Shown piece by piece: positions 51,183-60,668 of a DNA stretch of 64,000 nucleotides. Numbering within the stretch: the stretch's first letter is position 1; every line of letters begins with the position of its first letter. This stretch comes from Rarobacter faecitabidus (GTDB lineage Bacteria; Actinomycetota; Actinomycetes; Actinomycetales; Cellulomonadaceae), in the NCBI RefSeq assembly GCF_006716265.1, contig NZ_VFOS01000001.1:1-64000 (forward strand). The letters run 5' to 3'. The position numbers were made by a program, and so were the translations under genes. The notes beneath the pieces were generated by a model. It worked only from the letters and a program-made list of their open reading frames with translations. It had not been told where the DNA came from and made no database searches.

Positions 51183-51962
51183 TCAGTCCTCCTCGTCGGA
51201 AGGGGCGTCCTCGTCCAGTTCTCCGGGCTCAGCGACATCCTCGCCCTCACCCGCGCTCGGCGAATCGGCGACGGCGACCGATCGGCGGTCCTTCGGAGGA
51301 TCGAAGCGGTATCCGACGTTGCGGACGGTCGAGATGAGCTGGTCGTGCTCGGCCCCCAGTTTGGCGCGCAGTCGCCGGACGTGGACATCGACGGTGCGGG
51401 TGCCCCCGTAGTAGTCGTAGCCCCACACCTCCTGGAGCAATTGAGCCCGGGTGAACACGCGTCCGGGGTGCTGGACGAGGTACTTCAGGAGCTCGAACTC
51501 CTTGTAGGTCAGGTCCAGGGGGCGGCCGCGCAGGCGCACGGTGTAGCCGGAGGCATCGATGACGAGGTCACCGGTGGAGATCTCCTCCGGCTGGTCATCC
51601 GCCGTGCTGTTCGTGTCGTGCTCGCGAGCAAGCCGGATGCGGGCCTCGACCTCGGAGGGCGGGGCCGTGTCGAGCATCAGGTCGTCCGCGCCCCAATCGG
51701 CGTTGACGACGGTCAGACCGCCTTCGGTCATGATCAGGATCAGCGGAACCGTCAACCCCGTGGCGCGCAGGATGCGGCAGGTGGTGCGTGCCGTGACGAG
51801 GTCGCGACGCGCGTCGAGCAGGACGACGTCGGAGTCGGGAGCCTCGATCAGTGCGGTGGGCTCCAGCGGGAGCACGCGCACGTGGTGGTTGAGCAACCCC
51901 AGCGCCGGCAAGACTGTCGCCGAACTACCTGCGGTTGCAGTGAGCAGCAGCAGGTCGGCCAT
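51183..51962 (-). CDS. glnR: GlnR-type orphan OmpR-family regulator
   Basis: 259 aa from ATG 51962. A degenerate receiver ([39 protein letters not shown]...[27 protein letters not shown]) is diagnostic for GlnR, the actinobacterial nitrogen regulator that works without a cognate kinase. The winged HTH is [53 protein letters not shown]. An acidic tail of ~30 residues ends the protein. Confidence 0.9.
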   Translation of the reverse strand: MADLLLLTATAGSSATVLPALGLLNHHVRVLPLEPTALIEAPDSDVVLLDARRDLVTARTTCRILRATGLTVPLILIMTEGGLTVVNADWGADDLMLDTAPPSEVEARIRLAREHDTNSTADDQPEEISTGDLVIDASGYTVRLRGRPLDLTYKEFELLKYLVQHPGRVFTRAQLLQEVWGYDYYGGTRTVDVHVRRLRAKLGAEHDQLISTVRNVGYRFDPPKDRRSVAVADSPSAGEGEDVAEPGELDEDAPSDEED

Positions 51963-52076
51963 GGTGAACCTCCCCGAAGTGTGTTGAGATGCGTTCATCT
52001 CACCGCATTACCGTACCTGAATCGGCAAGCGGACGAGGTAAACCCTCCGTTTGCCGCGTCTGTCAGACTTGGGAGC

Positions 52077-52835
52077 GTGAAGTTTTTCCCGAGGATTCTC
52101 GACCTGTCGACGCGCGCGGTCCTGACCGCTGCCTGGGCGGCGCTGCTCACTGTCGGCTCGGGCAGGGGAGTGACCGGAACGGCGCTCGTCCTGGCCGCGA
52201 CGGTGATCGTGGTGGGCATCGGATGGCCGTGGCTGCTGCAACTGCCGGCGACCATCGGTTCCGGTCTGGTGATTTCCATCGCCGGAATCGGCGCGCTCGC
52301 CGTCGTGTACGCGGCATCCCGGGAGCCGTGGATCCGTTCCGTTCCGCTGGTTTTCGCGTTCGCGGTGGTGCTCGCGTTCATCAACGAACTCACTCGCCCG
52401 GACGACAGGTCCCGGCTGACGGAGTCGTTGCTGGGAACGATCTCGGGCATCGTGATCGTTGTTGGTGCCTCCGGCTGGCTCGCGGCGGACATGTCCACGG
52501 TCGGCCATCGCGTGGTCCTTCTCGCGGCCGTCGCGATCGCGGCCGCCGCCGTCGTGGCGGCGCTGCCCGTATATGGCTGGACGTCCTTTTCGACGACGAC
52601 GCTGGGCGGCGTGGCCGCGGCCGTGGTGGTGGCGCAGACGGCGGTGGATGTCCGAATGCTCACGGCGGTGGCCGTGGGAACGGTGACGGGATTGATGGTC
52701 GCGGCGACGCAGATGATCTTCGTGCGCATTCCCTCGCTGCGTTCGGCCCGGGCGGCCATGGCGACAGTGGTCGTGCCGATCGCGATCGCGGGCCCCTTCA
52801 TTTACGCGATTGCGCGCCTGACTCTCAACGTTTGA
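52077..52835 (+). CDS. multi-spanning membrane protein, unknown function
   Basis: 252 aa from GTG 52077. Seven to eight hydrophobic helices are visible (e.g. GTALVLAATVIVVGIGWPWLL, GSGLVISIAGIGALAVVYA, VPLVFAFAVVLAFINEL). It diverges from glnR and is followed 16 bp later by a 35-aa membrane peptide. The cluster glnR / membrane protein / small peptide / nitrobindin is commonly conserved in actinobacteria, to my recollection, with unknown function. Confidence 0.75.
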   Translation: MKFFPRILDLSTRAVLTAAWAALLTVGSGRGVTGTALVLAATVIVVGIGWPWLLQLPATIGSGLVISIAGIGALAVVYAASREPWIRSVPLVFAFAVVLAFINELTRPDDRSRLTESLLGTISGIVIVVGASGWLAADMSTVGHRVVLLAAVAIAAAAVVAALPVYGWTSFSTTTLGGVAAAVVVAQTAVDVRMLTAVAVGTVTGLMVAATQMIFVRIPSLRSARAAMATVVVPIAIAGPFIYAIARLTLNV

Positions 52836-52851
52836 CGGTAGGGTGGACCAC

Positions 52852-52959
52852 ATGGGTATCGAGGCGCTTGAGATCTTCTTCCTGAGCCTGCTGGTGGTCG
52901 TCGCTGTGACCGTCGTATGGTTCGCCGGATTCGTGGTTTACCGGCTGTTTAAGTCCTAG
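52852..52959 (+). CDS. 35-aa single-pass membrane peptide
   Basis: MGIEALEIFFLSLLVVVAVT... one transmembrane helix with a short C-terminal YRLFKS. It has an ATG, a ribosome-binding context (GGTAGGGTGGACCAC) and a tight position between two cotranscribed genes. Confidence 0.65.
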   Translation: MGIEALEIFFLSLLVVVAVTVVWFAGFVVYRLFKS

Positions 52960-52971
52960 GGCGGCGCGCGC

Positions 52972-53490
52972 ATGCCGTTTCTGATTCCGGAGGGTACGCC
53001 CCCGGAGATGTACCCCGTCGCGTTTCTGCTGGGTTCCTGGCGCGCTGTGGGCGAGCTGAAGTATCCCGGTATCGAGGCGCGGCCGGTGGAGGTCAGCGTG
53101 CGCTGGGCCGTGGGTTCCGGCCCGTATTTCAAGTACGAGTGCTCCGTCGCCGACCTCGATGACGAATCTTCGCCGTGGTCGGAGGAATCCGGCTACTGGC
53201 GTATCTCGCCGGAGCGTCCTGATGGCCTGGCCGAACAGCTCCATCCGATCGAGGCGATGATCGCTGACCCCGCCGGACGCGTGAGCGTCTACGTGGGTGC
53301 GGGGGGAGCCGGCCGCGTGACCGTCGCCTCGGACGTCATCGCGCGCACCGCCAGCGCCGCCGCGGTCACCGCCTCTCAGCGCATGTTCGGCTTGGTCGAG
53401 GACCAGCTCATGTGGGTGTGGGAGCTTGCCGCATTCGATCAGCCTCTGCAGCCGTATCTCTCCGTGGCACTGGATCGGGTGCAGGAATGA
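52972..53490 (+). CDS. nitrobindin-like heme-binding beta-barrel protein (DUF1794/THAP4 type)
   Basis: 172 aa. VAFLLGSWRAVGELKYPGI is a variant of the nitrobindin GxWxGxG motif, followed by alternating strands (FKYECSVADLDDESSPWSEESGYWRI...). I do not see the conserved C-terminal heme-ligand His, so heme binding is uncertain. It overlaps the YgfZ gene by ATGA. Confidence 0.8.
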   Translation: MPFLIPEGTPPEMYPVAFLLGSWRAVGELKYPGIEARPVEVSVRWAVGSGPYFKYECSVADLDDESSPWSEESGYWRISPERPDGLAEQLHPIEAMIADPAGRVSVYVGAGGAGRVTVASDVIARTASAAAVTASQRMFGLVEDQLMWVWELAAFDQPLQPYLSVALDRVQE

Positions 53491-54623
53491 GCGACATCAG
53501 TCCGCTGCTGAGTCGTCCCGGCGCCGTGGCCGCAACCGGCCCCGACGAGGGCGTCGCCTGGCACTACGGCGATCCCATTGCTGAGCAGCGCGCGCTGGAA
53601 CGCGGGCAGGGCGTTGTTGATCAGAGCCACCTGGCCGTGATCACCGTGTCCGGTCCGGACCGCCTCACATGGCTGAACTCGCTCACGAGCCAATCGCTCC
53701 TGGGCCTCGAGCCCCGTCGTTCAACAGAGACGCTGCTTCTCAGCCCGCAGGGGCGGATGGAGGCTGCGCTCGCGGTGGTGGACGACGGCGAGACCACCTG
53801 GCTGATCACCGAGCCCGCGCAACGCGAGTCCGTTCGCGAATGGCTGGACAAGATGCGGTTCGCGCTTCGCGTCGAGGTGGCAGACGTGACCGCTGACTGG
53901 GCGGTGATCGGCGAGGCCATTGACGCCGAATCTCGCGCTGGCGAATCGCTGGCGTGGCGGGATCCGTGGCCCGCGATCGGTGACGGCGGCACGCGATATG
54001 GTCCCGACGAGGGGGAGCATCCCGGTGCGGAACGTCCATGGCGACTCGTCCTGGTTCCGCGGGCTTCGCTCGTCGGCGAGATCGCCGCGCGCGAGCAGGC
54101 CGGGTGGATGCTCGCCGGTACGTGGGCGGCCGACTCGCTGCGCGTCGCCGCCTGGCGACCCAGGTTCGCACGCGAGGTGGACGCGCGGACCATTGCGCAC
54201 GAGGTTGATTGGCTACGCACGGCCGTGCACCTGCACAAAGGCTGCTATCGCGGCCAGGAGACCGTCGCGCGGGTTCACAATCTCGGACGGCCGCCCCGCC
54301 GCCTGGTGCATCTGCACCTGGACGGCTCGGTCGATGTGCTGCCCGAGCCGGGCGCGAAGGTGTTCAACGGCGATCGAGAGGTCGGTGTCGTGACGAGCGC
54401 TGCCCGGCATCACGCGGAGGGCCCTATCGCCCTGGCCCTGGTGAAGCGCGCGACTCCCCTCGATGCGGAACTCGACGTGGTGGATGAATCGGCGCCCGAG
54501 GTGCGAATCGCCGCGGCTCAGACGGAGATCGTCCCCGTCGACGGGGTGGCCGTTTCCCGCCCCGCCGCTCGCGGTCCCCTCACCAAAGGACTGCCCCGGA
54601 CCGGGATGATCGGCTCGGCGTAG
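53487..54623 (+). CDS. ygfZ: folate-binding protein YgfZ (iron-sulfur cluster maintenance)
   Basis: 378 aa. YgfZ/GcvT-like: VVDQSHLAVITVSGPDRLTWLNSLTSQ, LSPQGRMEAALAV and the signature KGCYRGQE with Cys253. A C-terminal barrel domain (GAKVFNGDREVGVVTSAARH) completes the fold. It uses tetrahydrofolate to help repair or mature certain Fe-S enzymes. Confidence 0.93.
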   Translation: MSDISPLLSRPGAVAATGPDEGVAWHYGDPIAEQRALERGQGVVDQSHLAVITVSGPDRLTWLNSLTSQSLLGLEPRRSTETLLLSPQGRMEAALAVVDDGETTWLITEPAQRESVREWLDKMRFALRVEVADVTADWAVIGEAIDAESRAGESLAWRDPWPAIGDGGTRYGPDEGEHPGAERPWRLVLVPRASLVGEIAAREQAGWMLAGTWAADSLRVAAWRPRFAREVDARTIAHEVDWLRTAVHLHKGCYRGQETVARVHNLGRPPRRLVHLHLDGSVDVLPEPGAKVFNGDREVGVVTSAARHHAEGPIALALVKRATPLDAELDVVDESAPEVRIAAAQTEIVPVDGVAVSRPAARGPLTKGLPRTGMIGSA

Positions 54624-54649
54624 TCCTTCGCCGGTCGTGCCTCGGTTCG

Positions 54650-54710
54650 CCCCATCATATTGCCGTTGACCCGCATGTATTTCACACCCCGAACTGAAAT
54701 ATGTGGGGGT
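54650..54710. repeat. inverted-repeat element, copy B
   Basis: Core GTTGACCCGCATGTATTTCA (54665-54684) is nearly the same as in copy A at 24541. The arms here, CCCATCATATTGCCGTT and AACTGAAATATGTGGGG, differ from copy A but still pair at about 13 of 17 positions. It lies between ygfZ and the antitoxin gene; the remainder of 54624-54841 shows no gene. Confidence 0.6.
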
Positions 54711-54841
54711 GAACCGGGGCTGGGGTCGGCGGACGGTGAACGGGTACCTGCGTCGGCGATGGGCCGCGATGACGGGTGGAGCCGGCGACCGACCGGTCCC
54801 ATAACGTACCGTTTCCATCGTTGCGGTTGTACGCTGGCGGA

Positions 54842-55102
54842 ATGGACGTACCAGTCAGCGCATTTCGAGCCGAGCTGAAGTCGTGGATCGAGCGCGCGAA
54901 GGACGGTGAACCCATCATCATCACCGATCGCGGAATCCCCGTGGCCAGGCTCAGTGGCATCGACGCCACCGACCTGGTCACCGAACTGGTCCGCGACGGG
55001 CACCTCACGGCCCCCGAGTCGCCGCGCGGTACGCTACCCGAGCCCGTGTCACCCGAGGCTGCGGATAGCCGCGGCGGCATCTTCGGACGTCGGCGGCGCT
55101 AG
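54842..55102 (+). CDS. Phd/YefM-type antitoxin
   Basis: 86 aa. MDVPVSAFRAELKSWIERAKDGEPIIITDRGIPVARLSGI is the Phd-like fold that binds its operator. The C terminus (~45-86) is Pro/Arg-rich and presumably wraps the toxin. ATG 54842; the toxin gene begins 2 bp after its stop. Expected autorepression through the region upstream. Confidence 0.85.
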   Translation: MDVPVSAFRAELKSWIERAKDGEPIIITDRGIPVARLSGIDATDLVTELVRDGHLTAPESPRGTLPEPVSPEAADSRGGIFGRRRR

Positions 55103-55104
55103 TC

Positions 55105-55524
55105 ATGGCGCTGGTCTATTTCGACTCCGCCGCGATCCTGTCCCTCATCGTAGAGTCGCCGCGCACTCGTCTCGCCCGCCGGCTCTGGCACGGGGCCGAC
55201 CTGATCGCGACGGCGCACGTGGCCCGCGTGCAGGTGCCTGCGGCTCTCGCGCAGGCACGCCGCGCCGGATTGATCGGCGAGGCCGGCCTTGACTCGTCCC
55301 TCGCCACCTGGCGCGGCGTCTTGGACGCCAGTTATGTGCTGGAAGCGGGGCCGGACTTGTCCGATCGCGCCGCAGGCCTCGTCCTGGAACACGATCTGCG
55401 GTCGGACGACGCCTGGCACCTGGCCGCCGCCGAGAAGCTGCTGAGCGGCGGCGGTATCGGGGCGCTGTGGGACGAGCGGCTGTCGCGTGCGGTGGCCGAA
55501 CTCGGGCTGCGCAACGTCCACTAG
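55105..55524 (+). CDS. PIN-domain toxin (VapC-like)
   Basis: 139 aa. PIN nuclease residues: [10 protein letters not shown] (Asp7), [12 protein letters not shown] region with the small-helix pattern, and [15 protein letters not shown] (the Asp pair of the active site); [17 protein letters not shown] closes the fold. VapC toxins cleave RNA, often tRNA. Paired with a Phd-type antitoxin. A complete, apparently intact module. Confidence 0.85.
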   Translation: MALVYFDSAAILSLIVESPRTRLARRLWHGADLIATAHVARVQVPAALAQARRAGLIGEAGLDSSLATWRGVLDASYVLEAGPDLSDRAAGLVLEHDLRSDDAWHLAAAEKLLSGGGIGALWDERLSRAVAELGLRNVH

Positions 55525-55556
55525 CAGATCATCGCGAAACGGGAAGGCGGGTACTC

Positions 55557-56006
55557 ATGCGCGCGGTCATTCAGCGGGCGCAAGGCGCGAGCGTGAGCGT
55601 CGGCGGCGAGGTCGTTGCTGCGGGTCAGGGGCAGGGCCTGGTGGTGCTCGTCGGCGTGACGCCGGGCGATACCACCGATGACGCCGACTACATTGCGCGC
55701 AAGGTGGCCGAACTGCGGATCCTGCGCGAGGAACTGAGTGCGAGCGATGCCGGCGCCTGGGTGATCGTCGTCTCACAGTTCACGCTCTATGCAGACGTGC
55801 GCAAGGGCCGCCGCCCGACCTGGAACAAGGCCGCGCCCGGCCCCGTTGCCGAGCCGCTTGTGGACGAGGTCGCCGCGCGGCTACGCGAGCGCGGACTCGA
55901 CGTGAGCCAGGGCGTATTCGGAGCCGACATGCAGGTGAGCCTCGTGAACGACGGGCCGGTGACGATCCTGCTCGAATCGCCACCGAATACGGCAGGCGAG
56001 CGGTAA
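55557..56006 (+). CDS. dtd: D-aminoacyl-tRNA deacylase
   Basis: 149 aa from ATG 55557 (GGGAAGGCGG upstream). It hydrolyses D-amino acids from t[42 protein letters not shown] (SQFTL active-site loop) and [16 protein letters not shown] (NxPVT loop) are all present. Normal length. Confidence 0.95.
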   Translation: MRAVIQRAQGASVSVGGEVVAAGQGQGLVVLVGVTPGDTTDDADYIARKVAELRILREELSASDAGAWVIVVSQFTLYADVRKGRRPTWNKAAPGPVAEPLVDEVAARLRERGLDVSQGVFGADMQVSLVNDGPVTILLESPPNTAGER

Positions 56007-56048
56007 AAAGTCCCATTTGAGTCGGAAAACGAGTGCGACGCTTGACTG

Positions 56049-56864
56049 GTGTTGAGCATTCCCGAAACCCTGACCGAGCAAGACCACAACGCCATCAAGA
56101 AGGCGCTCGGCATTTCCCAGCCGTGGCGGTTCCTCGTGCAGGCAATGCTTGCGGGTGCCTACATCGGAGTGGCGGTGATCCTCATGATCTCCGCCTCCGG
56201 GCCGCTGCTCGAGGCGGGATCTCCGATCGTGAAGCTCGTGAATGGGCTCGTATTCGGCATCGCGCTCACCCTGGTCGTGGCGGCCGGGGGCGAATTGGTG
56301 ACCTCGTCCATGATGACCCTGACGCAAGGCTGGGCGCGTCGTGCCATCGACGGCCGCCAGTGGACGACGACGCTGGCGTTCACGTTCTTCGCCAACCTCG
56401 CCGGGGCCTGGGTGTTCGCGGTGCTGGTGCGCCTTTCCGGTCTCACCGAAGGCGAGACCCCCGCCGGCAAGATGCTCATTGCCATGCTCGACGCGAAGGC
56501 TCACGAATCTTCGATGGAACTGTTCGCGCGCGGCGTGCTCTGCAACGTGCTCGTGTGCCTGGCCATCTGGTCCGCCACCAGGCTGAAGAGCGAGATGGCG
56601 AAGTTCACGATCATCTTCTGGTGCCTGTTCGCCTTCATCACCTCCGGGTTCGAGCACGTCGTCGCCAACATGACGACCTACTCGCTCGGCGTCCTTGAGG
56701 GAGTCGACAGTGCGACCGCGATCAACTACGCGCGCAACATGCTCGTCGTCGGGCTGGGCAACCTGGTCGGCGGTGTCATCGTGGGGCTTGCCTACGTGAG
56801 TTACGCGAAGCGACCCTCCGCAACGGATGCCCCCGTAGCGGCAAAGGTCGGCGCTCAGCGCTGA
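56049..56864 (+). CDS. formate/nitrite transporter (FNT) family channel
   Basis: 271 aa with six membrane helices. FLVQAMLAGAYIGVAVILMISA, LVVAAGGELVTSSMMTL, FFANLAGAWVFAVLVRL, LCNVLVCLAIW and FEHVVANM follow the FNT pore pattern (FocA/NirC). It transports formate, nitrite or a similar small anion. The start TTG/GTG codon at 56049 is chosen by the N-terminal family match. Confidence 0.88.
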   Translation: MLSIPETLTEQDHNAIKKALGISQPWRFLVQAMLAGAYIGVAVILMISASGPLLEAGSPIVKLVNGLVFGIALTLVVAAGGELVTSSMMTLTQGWARRAIDGRQWTTTLAFTFFANLAGAWVFAVLVRLSGLTEGETPAGKMLIAMLDAKAHESSMELFARGVLCNVLVCLAIWSATRLKSEMAKFTIIFWCLFAFITSGFEHVVANMTTYSLGVLEGVDSATAINYARNMLVVGLGNLVGGVIVGLAYVSYAKRPSATDAPVAAKVGAQR

Positions 56865-57162
56865 GTGCGCGGGGGTAACGCTCGACGCCGCCCGGCCGGC
56901 TCCTTAACGCACGAATGGCACCCGCTCGGGGTGCCATTCGGCCTCAGCTGGGATGGCAGATTATCAAGCGCGCCGCTTGTTCGCCGGTATCGCTGCTGCG
57001 TATTCGACGTACCCGATGAGAGTGGGTTACCTCGCGTGTGGGTATCTGTCATCCCCGTGTGCTGTTGTACTTACGAGCGTAGCACCTCGCTGTGATGCGC
57101 GCCACACTTCGCGCCAAGTTATCCGGACACACGGGCGCGGCGGAGGCCTCGTCCATCACGCG
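56865..57162. other. intergenic region with a strong terminator hairpin
   Basis: A perfect 12-bp stem CGAATGGCACCC (56912-56923) / GGGTGCCATTCG (56929-56940), loop 5 nt, lies 48 bp after the channel gene. The remaining ~220 bp before the convergent HAD gene contains no convincing gene. Confidence 0.6.
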
Positions 57163-57966
57163 TCACCGACCGCCGCGTCGGCGAATTCGGCGGACGATGC
57201 GCCACGCCACCAGCGCCAGGATCGCGCTCGCCGCTGACGCCGTCAGCGCCGTGGCCGTACCGCGAGAGACGGGCAACTGGTGCCACAGTGAGACGGGCCG
57301 AACAAAGTTCAGCACGCCCCAGCCGCGCGATTCGGCCACCCTGCGAAGCGTGCGATCCGGATTGACCGCGTACGCGAAGCCGACCTCCTCCAGCATGGGC
57401 AGGTCAGTGCTCGAATCGGAGTAGGCGTACGAGCGTTCCAGATCGTATCCCTGGTTCTGCGCCAGCTGGCGGATCGCGAGCGCCTTGTTGTCGCCGTAGC
57501 AGTAGAAATCGATCTTGCCGGTGTATCTGCCGTCCGCGATCTCCATCCGGGTGGCGATCGCGTGATCGGCGCCGATGGCCGCGGCGATCGGCTCCACGAG
57601 TTCAGCGCCGGAGGCCGAGACGATCACGACATCGCGCCCTGCAGCGTGGTGCTCAGCGATGAGTTCCACCGCCTCGGAGTAAACGTAGGGATCGATGAAC
57701 TGGTTCAGCGTCTCGCCGACGATCGCGGACACCTGCGCCACGTCCCACCCGGCGACCAGGTCGGAGAGGTACGCGCGCATGCGCTCCGTCTGGTCCTCGT
57801 CGGCGCCGGCGATCATGTAGAGGAAGTGGGCGTAGGCGCTGCGCAGCACAGACCGGCGGTTCATCAGGCCCTGGGCGAGGAACGGGCGCGAGAACGCCGC
57901 GGCGCTGGACGTGGCGATGATCGTCTTGTCCAGGTCGAAGAATGCGGCGGTCCTGCGCGTGTTCAC
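57163..57966 (-). CDS. HAD-IB family phosphatase
   Basis: 267 aa. FFDLDKTII (Asp11, Asp13), VIVSASGAE, and YCYGDNKALAI / AYSDSSTDLPMLEEVG provide the four HAD motifs of the SerB-like subclass. The C-terminal end carries a membrane-type segment (ALTASAASAILALVAWRIVRRIRRRGG), suggesting membrane attachment. In actinobacteria this gene is usually next to the Tad operon, as here. Substrate unknown. Confidence 0.9.
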   Translation of the reverse strand: MNTRRTAAFFDLDKTIIATSSAAAFSRPFLAQGLMNRRSVLRSAYAHFLYMIAGADEDQTERMRAYLSDLVAGWDVAQVSAIVGETLNQFIDPYVYSEAVELIAEHHAAGRDVVIVSASGAELVEPIAAAIGADHAIATRMEIADGRYTGKIDFYCYGDNKALAIRQLAQNQGYDLERSYAYSDSSTDLPMLEEVGFAYAVNPDRTLRRVAESRGWGVLNFVRPVSLWHQLPVSRGTATALTASAASAILALVAWRIVRRIRRRGGR

Positions 57967-58123
57967 AACCCGAGCCTAGCCAACCTCGCGGACTAGAGTC
58001 GCGGCCGCTACCTGAATATCGCCCTTCCGGACGAGTAATTCGCTCTGCGCACGCGAGGGCTTAACTTTTCCACATCCCCGTTTTCAGATCCCCCGGAGGT
58101 TCTTCGCGTCGCACGCTTGCGTT

Positions 58124-58840
58124 ATGACGCATTCCCTGACGGCAGTGGTGGGCGCCCGCGGTGGCCTGGGCGCTTCGACGCTCGCGCTTCATCTCGCCGG
58201 CGCGCTGGGCGCTGTGGCGGTCGATGTGCATCCCGGCGGAGGGCTGGAGATCCTGGCCGGGATCGAGAGCGAAGCTGGCGTTCGCTGGCAGGACCTGGGC
58301 GGCGGGGACGAGGCTCTCGACGGCGAGCGAATCAGGGCGAATCTTCCGCGATGGCGCGGGGTGCCCGTGCTGAGCACCGCCCACCTAACTCCCGGGCGCG
58401 ATCCGGGAGAGGTTCGATGCGCCATCGATGCCCTTGTGGCCGCAGGGCCGGTGGTGCTCGACGCATCGCTCGCGGACATCGGTGGACGCGGCGGGCCAAT
58501 CCGGCCGGAGTCGAATGCGGCGCTCGTGATCCTGAGCGGCCACGACGTGCAGTCGGTCGCACGCGGACGTCAGTTGATCGCCGCCTGGAGCGCTACGCGG
58601 CATGTGGTCCTGCGCGCACATCCACGCATGAGCGTGAGTCCGAGTCAGGTCGCGACAGGCCTGGGAACTTCGATTCGAGCCTTTGTCCGGCACTGTCCGG
58701 CGCTCGTCGCCGCAGCCGAGGCGGGGGTCGGCCCCGCGACGTCCAAACCCCGCTGGAAGTCCCCGCCGAAGACGAGTTTGCGCGCCGCGGCGCCGGATCG
58801 AGTCGCCGCGCTCCTCGCCACCGCCCTGGGGCAGTGGTGA
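58124..58840 (+). CDS. Tad pilus locus ParA/CpaE-like protein
   Basis: 238 aa. Deviant Walker A GARGGLGASTLALHLAGALGA and SIMIBI-like core (AVDVHPGGGLEILAGI, VVLDASLADIG, LVILSGHDVQSVARG). Corresponds to CpaE/TadZ, or Ssd as named in mycobacteria, which positions the pilus machinery or affects septum placement. Its TGA overlaps the GTG of tadA. Confidence 0.85.
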   Translation: MTHSLTAVVGARGGLGASTLALHLAGALGAVAVDVHPGGGLEILAGIESEAGVRWQDLGGGDEALDGERIRANLPRWRGVPVLSTAHLTPGRDPGEVRCAIDALVAAGPVVLDASLADIGGRGGPIRPESNAALVILSGHDVQSVARGRQLIAAWSATRHVVLRAHPRMSVSPSQVATGLGTSIRAFVRHCPALVAAAEAGVGPATSKPRWKSPPKTSLRAAAPDRVAALLATALGQW

Positions 58841-60018
58841 TCCGCATGCAGGGGCGGGCATCGCAGTTGGCCGACGTGGTGCGACGCGAGCTGGCGAGTG
58901 CCAACGAGCCACTCAACTACGCGTCGGTGCGAGCGCGCGTCGCATCGCACACGATCACGGTGACGCAGGGCGAGCAATCGCGCCTCATCGACCAGGTTTG
59001 GGGCGAACTCACAGGCGCAGGGCCGCTGCAGCGCGTGCTCACACTGCCCGGCGTCACCGACGTGCTGGTCAACGGCGCGGAGGAGATCTGGCTGGACCGC
59101 GGCGACGGACTCGAACGCGCGGACCTCGATCTCGGTTCCCCCGCGGAGGTCCGATCGCTCGCCGTTCGCCTTGCAGCCAGCGCCGGCCAGCGACTCGATG
59201 ATGCCTCGCCCACCGCCGACGGCCAGTTGGCCGACGGTACCCGACTGCATGCGGTGCTCGCTCCGATTGCCGACGGCCCCGCCGTGATCTCCCTGCGCGT
59301 CGTGAGGCGTCATCCTTGGTCCCTGGCGGACCTCGTCGAACGCGCAATGATTCCCCGTGAGTGGGAAGAGCTACTCGTCGCGCTCGTCACGGCGAAAGTC
59401 GGCATCCTCGTATCCGGTGCCACGGGGACGGGGAAATCGACGCTCATGGGTGCTCTGCTCGCTCTTCTAGATCCGGCTGAACGCCTGATCGTGATCGAGG
59501 AGACCCGCGAGCTGTGCATCGACCACGCCCATGTCGTGACGCTGCAGGCCCGGCGTGCGAACGCGGAGGGTGCCGGCGAGGTCGGCCTGTCCAGGCTCGT
59601 GCGCGAGGCCCTGCGCATGCGGCCGGATCGGATAGCCGTGGGGGAGGTCAGAGGCGCTGAACTCGGCGAGATGCTCACGGCATTCAACACCGGTCACGAG
59701 GGCGGGATCGGCACGATTCATGCGAACGCCGCGAGCGACGTTCCCGCGAGGCTGGTCTCCCTCGGCCTCATCGCGGGGGTTCCCGAGCCGGTGCTCATCG
59801 ATCAGGCGATGGCGGCGCTGCGCGTGGTGTGCCACGTGCAACGCACATCGAGCGGTACACGGCACATACGCGAAATCGGGCTACTCGAATCCTCGGAGCA
59901 AGCCGGGCGTGCCCGGTTGCGGGTCGATCCGGCCCTGAGCTGGAACGGCGAGGGGGAGCCTCGAAGGGGCCCAGCATACGAGCGCCTGGTCGAACTCCTC
60001 CGAGGTGGGACGCGATGA
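58837..60018 (+). CDS. tadA: Tad pilus assembly ATPase TadA/CpaF
   Basis: 393 aa from GTG 58837. The hexameric motor that powers Flp pilus assembly at the inner face of the membrane. N-terminal domain, then Walker A SGATGTGKS (193-201), Asp box VIEETREL (219-226) and FNTGHEGGIGTIHANAA, which provide the GspE-family motifs. Complete and coupled on both sides (GTGA, ATGA). Confidence 0.95.
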   Translation: MIRMQGRASQLADVVRRELASANEPLNYASVRARVASHTITVTQGEQSRLIDQVWGELTGAGPLQRVLTLPGVTDVLVNGAEEIWLDRGDGLERADLDLGSPAEVRSLAVRLAASAGQRLDDASPTADGQLADGTRLHAVLAPIADGPAVISLRVVRRHPWSLADLVERAMIPREWEELLVALVTAKVGILVSGATGTGKSTLMGALLALLDPAERLIVIEETRELCIDHAHVVTLQARRANAEGAGEVGLSRLVREALRMRPDRIAVGEVRGAELGEMLTAFNTGHEGGIGTIHANAASDVPARLVSLGLIAGVPEPVLIDQAMAALRVVCHVQRTSSGTRHIREIGLLESSEQAGRARLRVDPALSWNGEGEPRRGPAYERLVELLRGGTR

Positions 60019-60668
60019 TCGCCGGGGCGCGGATCGCGATGGTGGCAGAGCGGGCGCAGGGCGCCGGCACCCAGGCGACGAGCGATCTGACGGTCCTACT
60101 CGCGGGTGTCGCGGCCGCCTTGCGAGCGGGCAACTCGCCCGCAGAATCCTGGCGGCGGCGCCGCGTGCGGCTCACTGCCGACGGCGTTCCCATTCCCATG
60201 GACATCGTGCGGGCGGTCTCCGACGGTCCCGGCCCTACCATGCGGCGAGTATGGGCGCGCGCGGCCATCTCGGCACCGGATCGCGATGCGGACGGCAGAG
60301 TCCGCCAGGCGGTCGCGATTGCGACCGTGTGCGCCATCGCGAACGAACTCGGCTCGCCACTCGCTGAGGTTCTCGACGAGACCAGTGCCTCTATCCTCGT
60401 CTACCAGCAGGGTGTGGCCGCCCGCCGTGGCGCCCTGGCCGGCCCGCGCATGAGCGCCAGGGTACTGATGTGGCTGCCGCTTGGCACGTGCGCGCTGGGC
60501 GCCCTCTTCGGGGCCAGCCCGTGGCGCGTACTGCTGGATGGCGGTATCGGGACGCTCTCCCTCATGGCGGGACTGTTAGCTATGCTGATCGGCCGTGCCT
60601 GGGTGGCACGGCTCGTGGCGAGGGCAACTACTCCCGGCGGGCCGGTCCGGGGAACCGGACCCCCATGA
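60015..60668 (+). CDS. tadB: Tad pilus inner-membrane platform protein TadB
   Basis: 217 aa. A GspF-like domain (LTVLLAGVAAALRAGNSPAESWRR, AIATVCAIANELGSPLAEVLDETSASI) precedes two C-terminal membrane helices (VLMWLPLGTCALGALFGA; GIGTLSLMAGLLAMLIGRAW). Shorter than Gram-negative TadB, as usual in actinobacteria. Coupled to tadA and tadC by ATGA. Confidence 0.88.
   Translation: MIAGARIAMVAERAQGAGTQATSDLTVLLAGVAAALRAGNSPAESWRRRRVRLTADGVPIPMDIVRAVSDGPGPTMRRVWARAAISAPDRDADGRVRQAVAIATVCAIANELGSPLAEVLDETSASILVYQQGVAARRGALAGPRMSARVLMWLPLGTCALGALFGASPWRVLLDGGIGTLSLMAGLLAMLIGRAWVARLVARATTPGGPVRGTGPP

Noticed and set aside
50127-52076. Very long rightward open frame opposite the hydrolase and glnR genes
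   Set aside because: It is the antisense shadow of two well-supported leftward genes. Only the part from the GTG at 52077 has membrane-protein character.
58117-58836. N-terminal extension of the tadA frame over the CpaE-like gene
   Set aside because: The extension is an Arg-rich alternate frame of a good gene; the GTG at 58837 fits family length and coupling.
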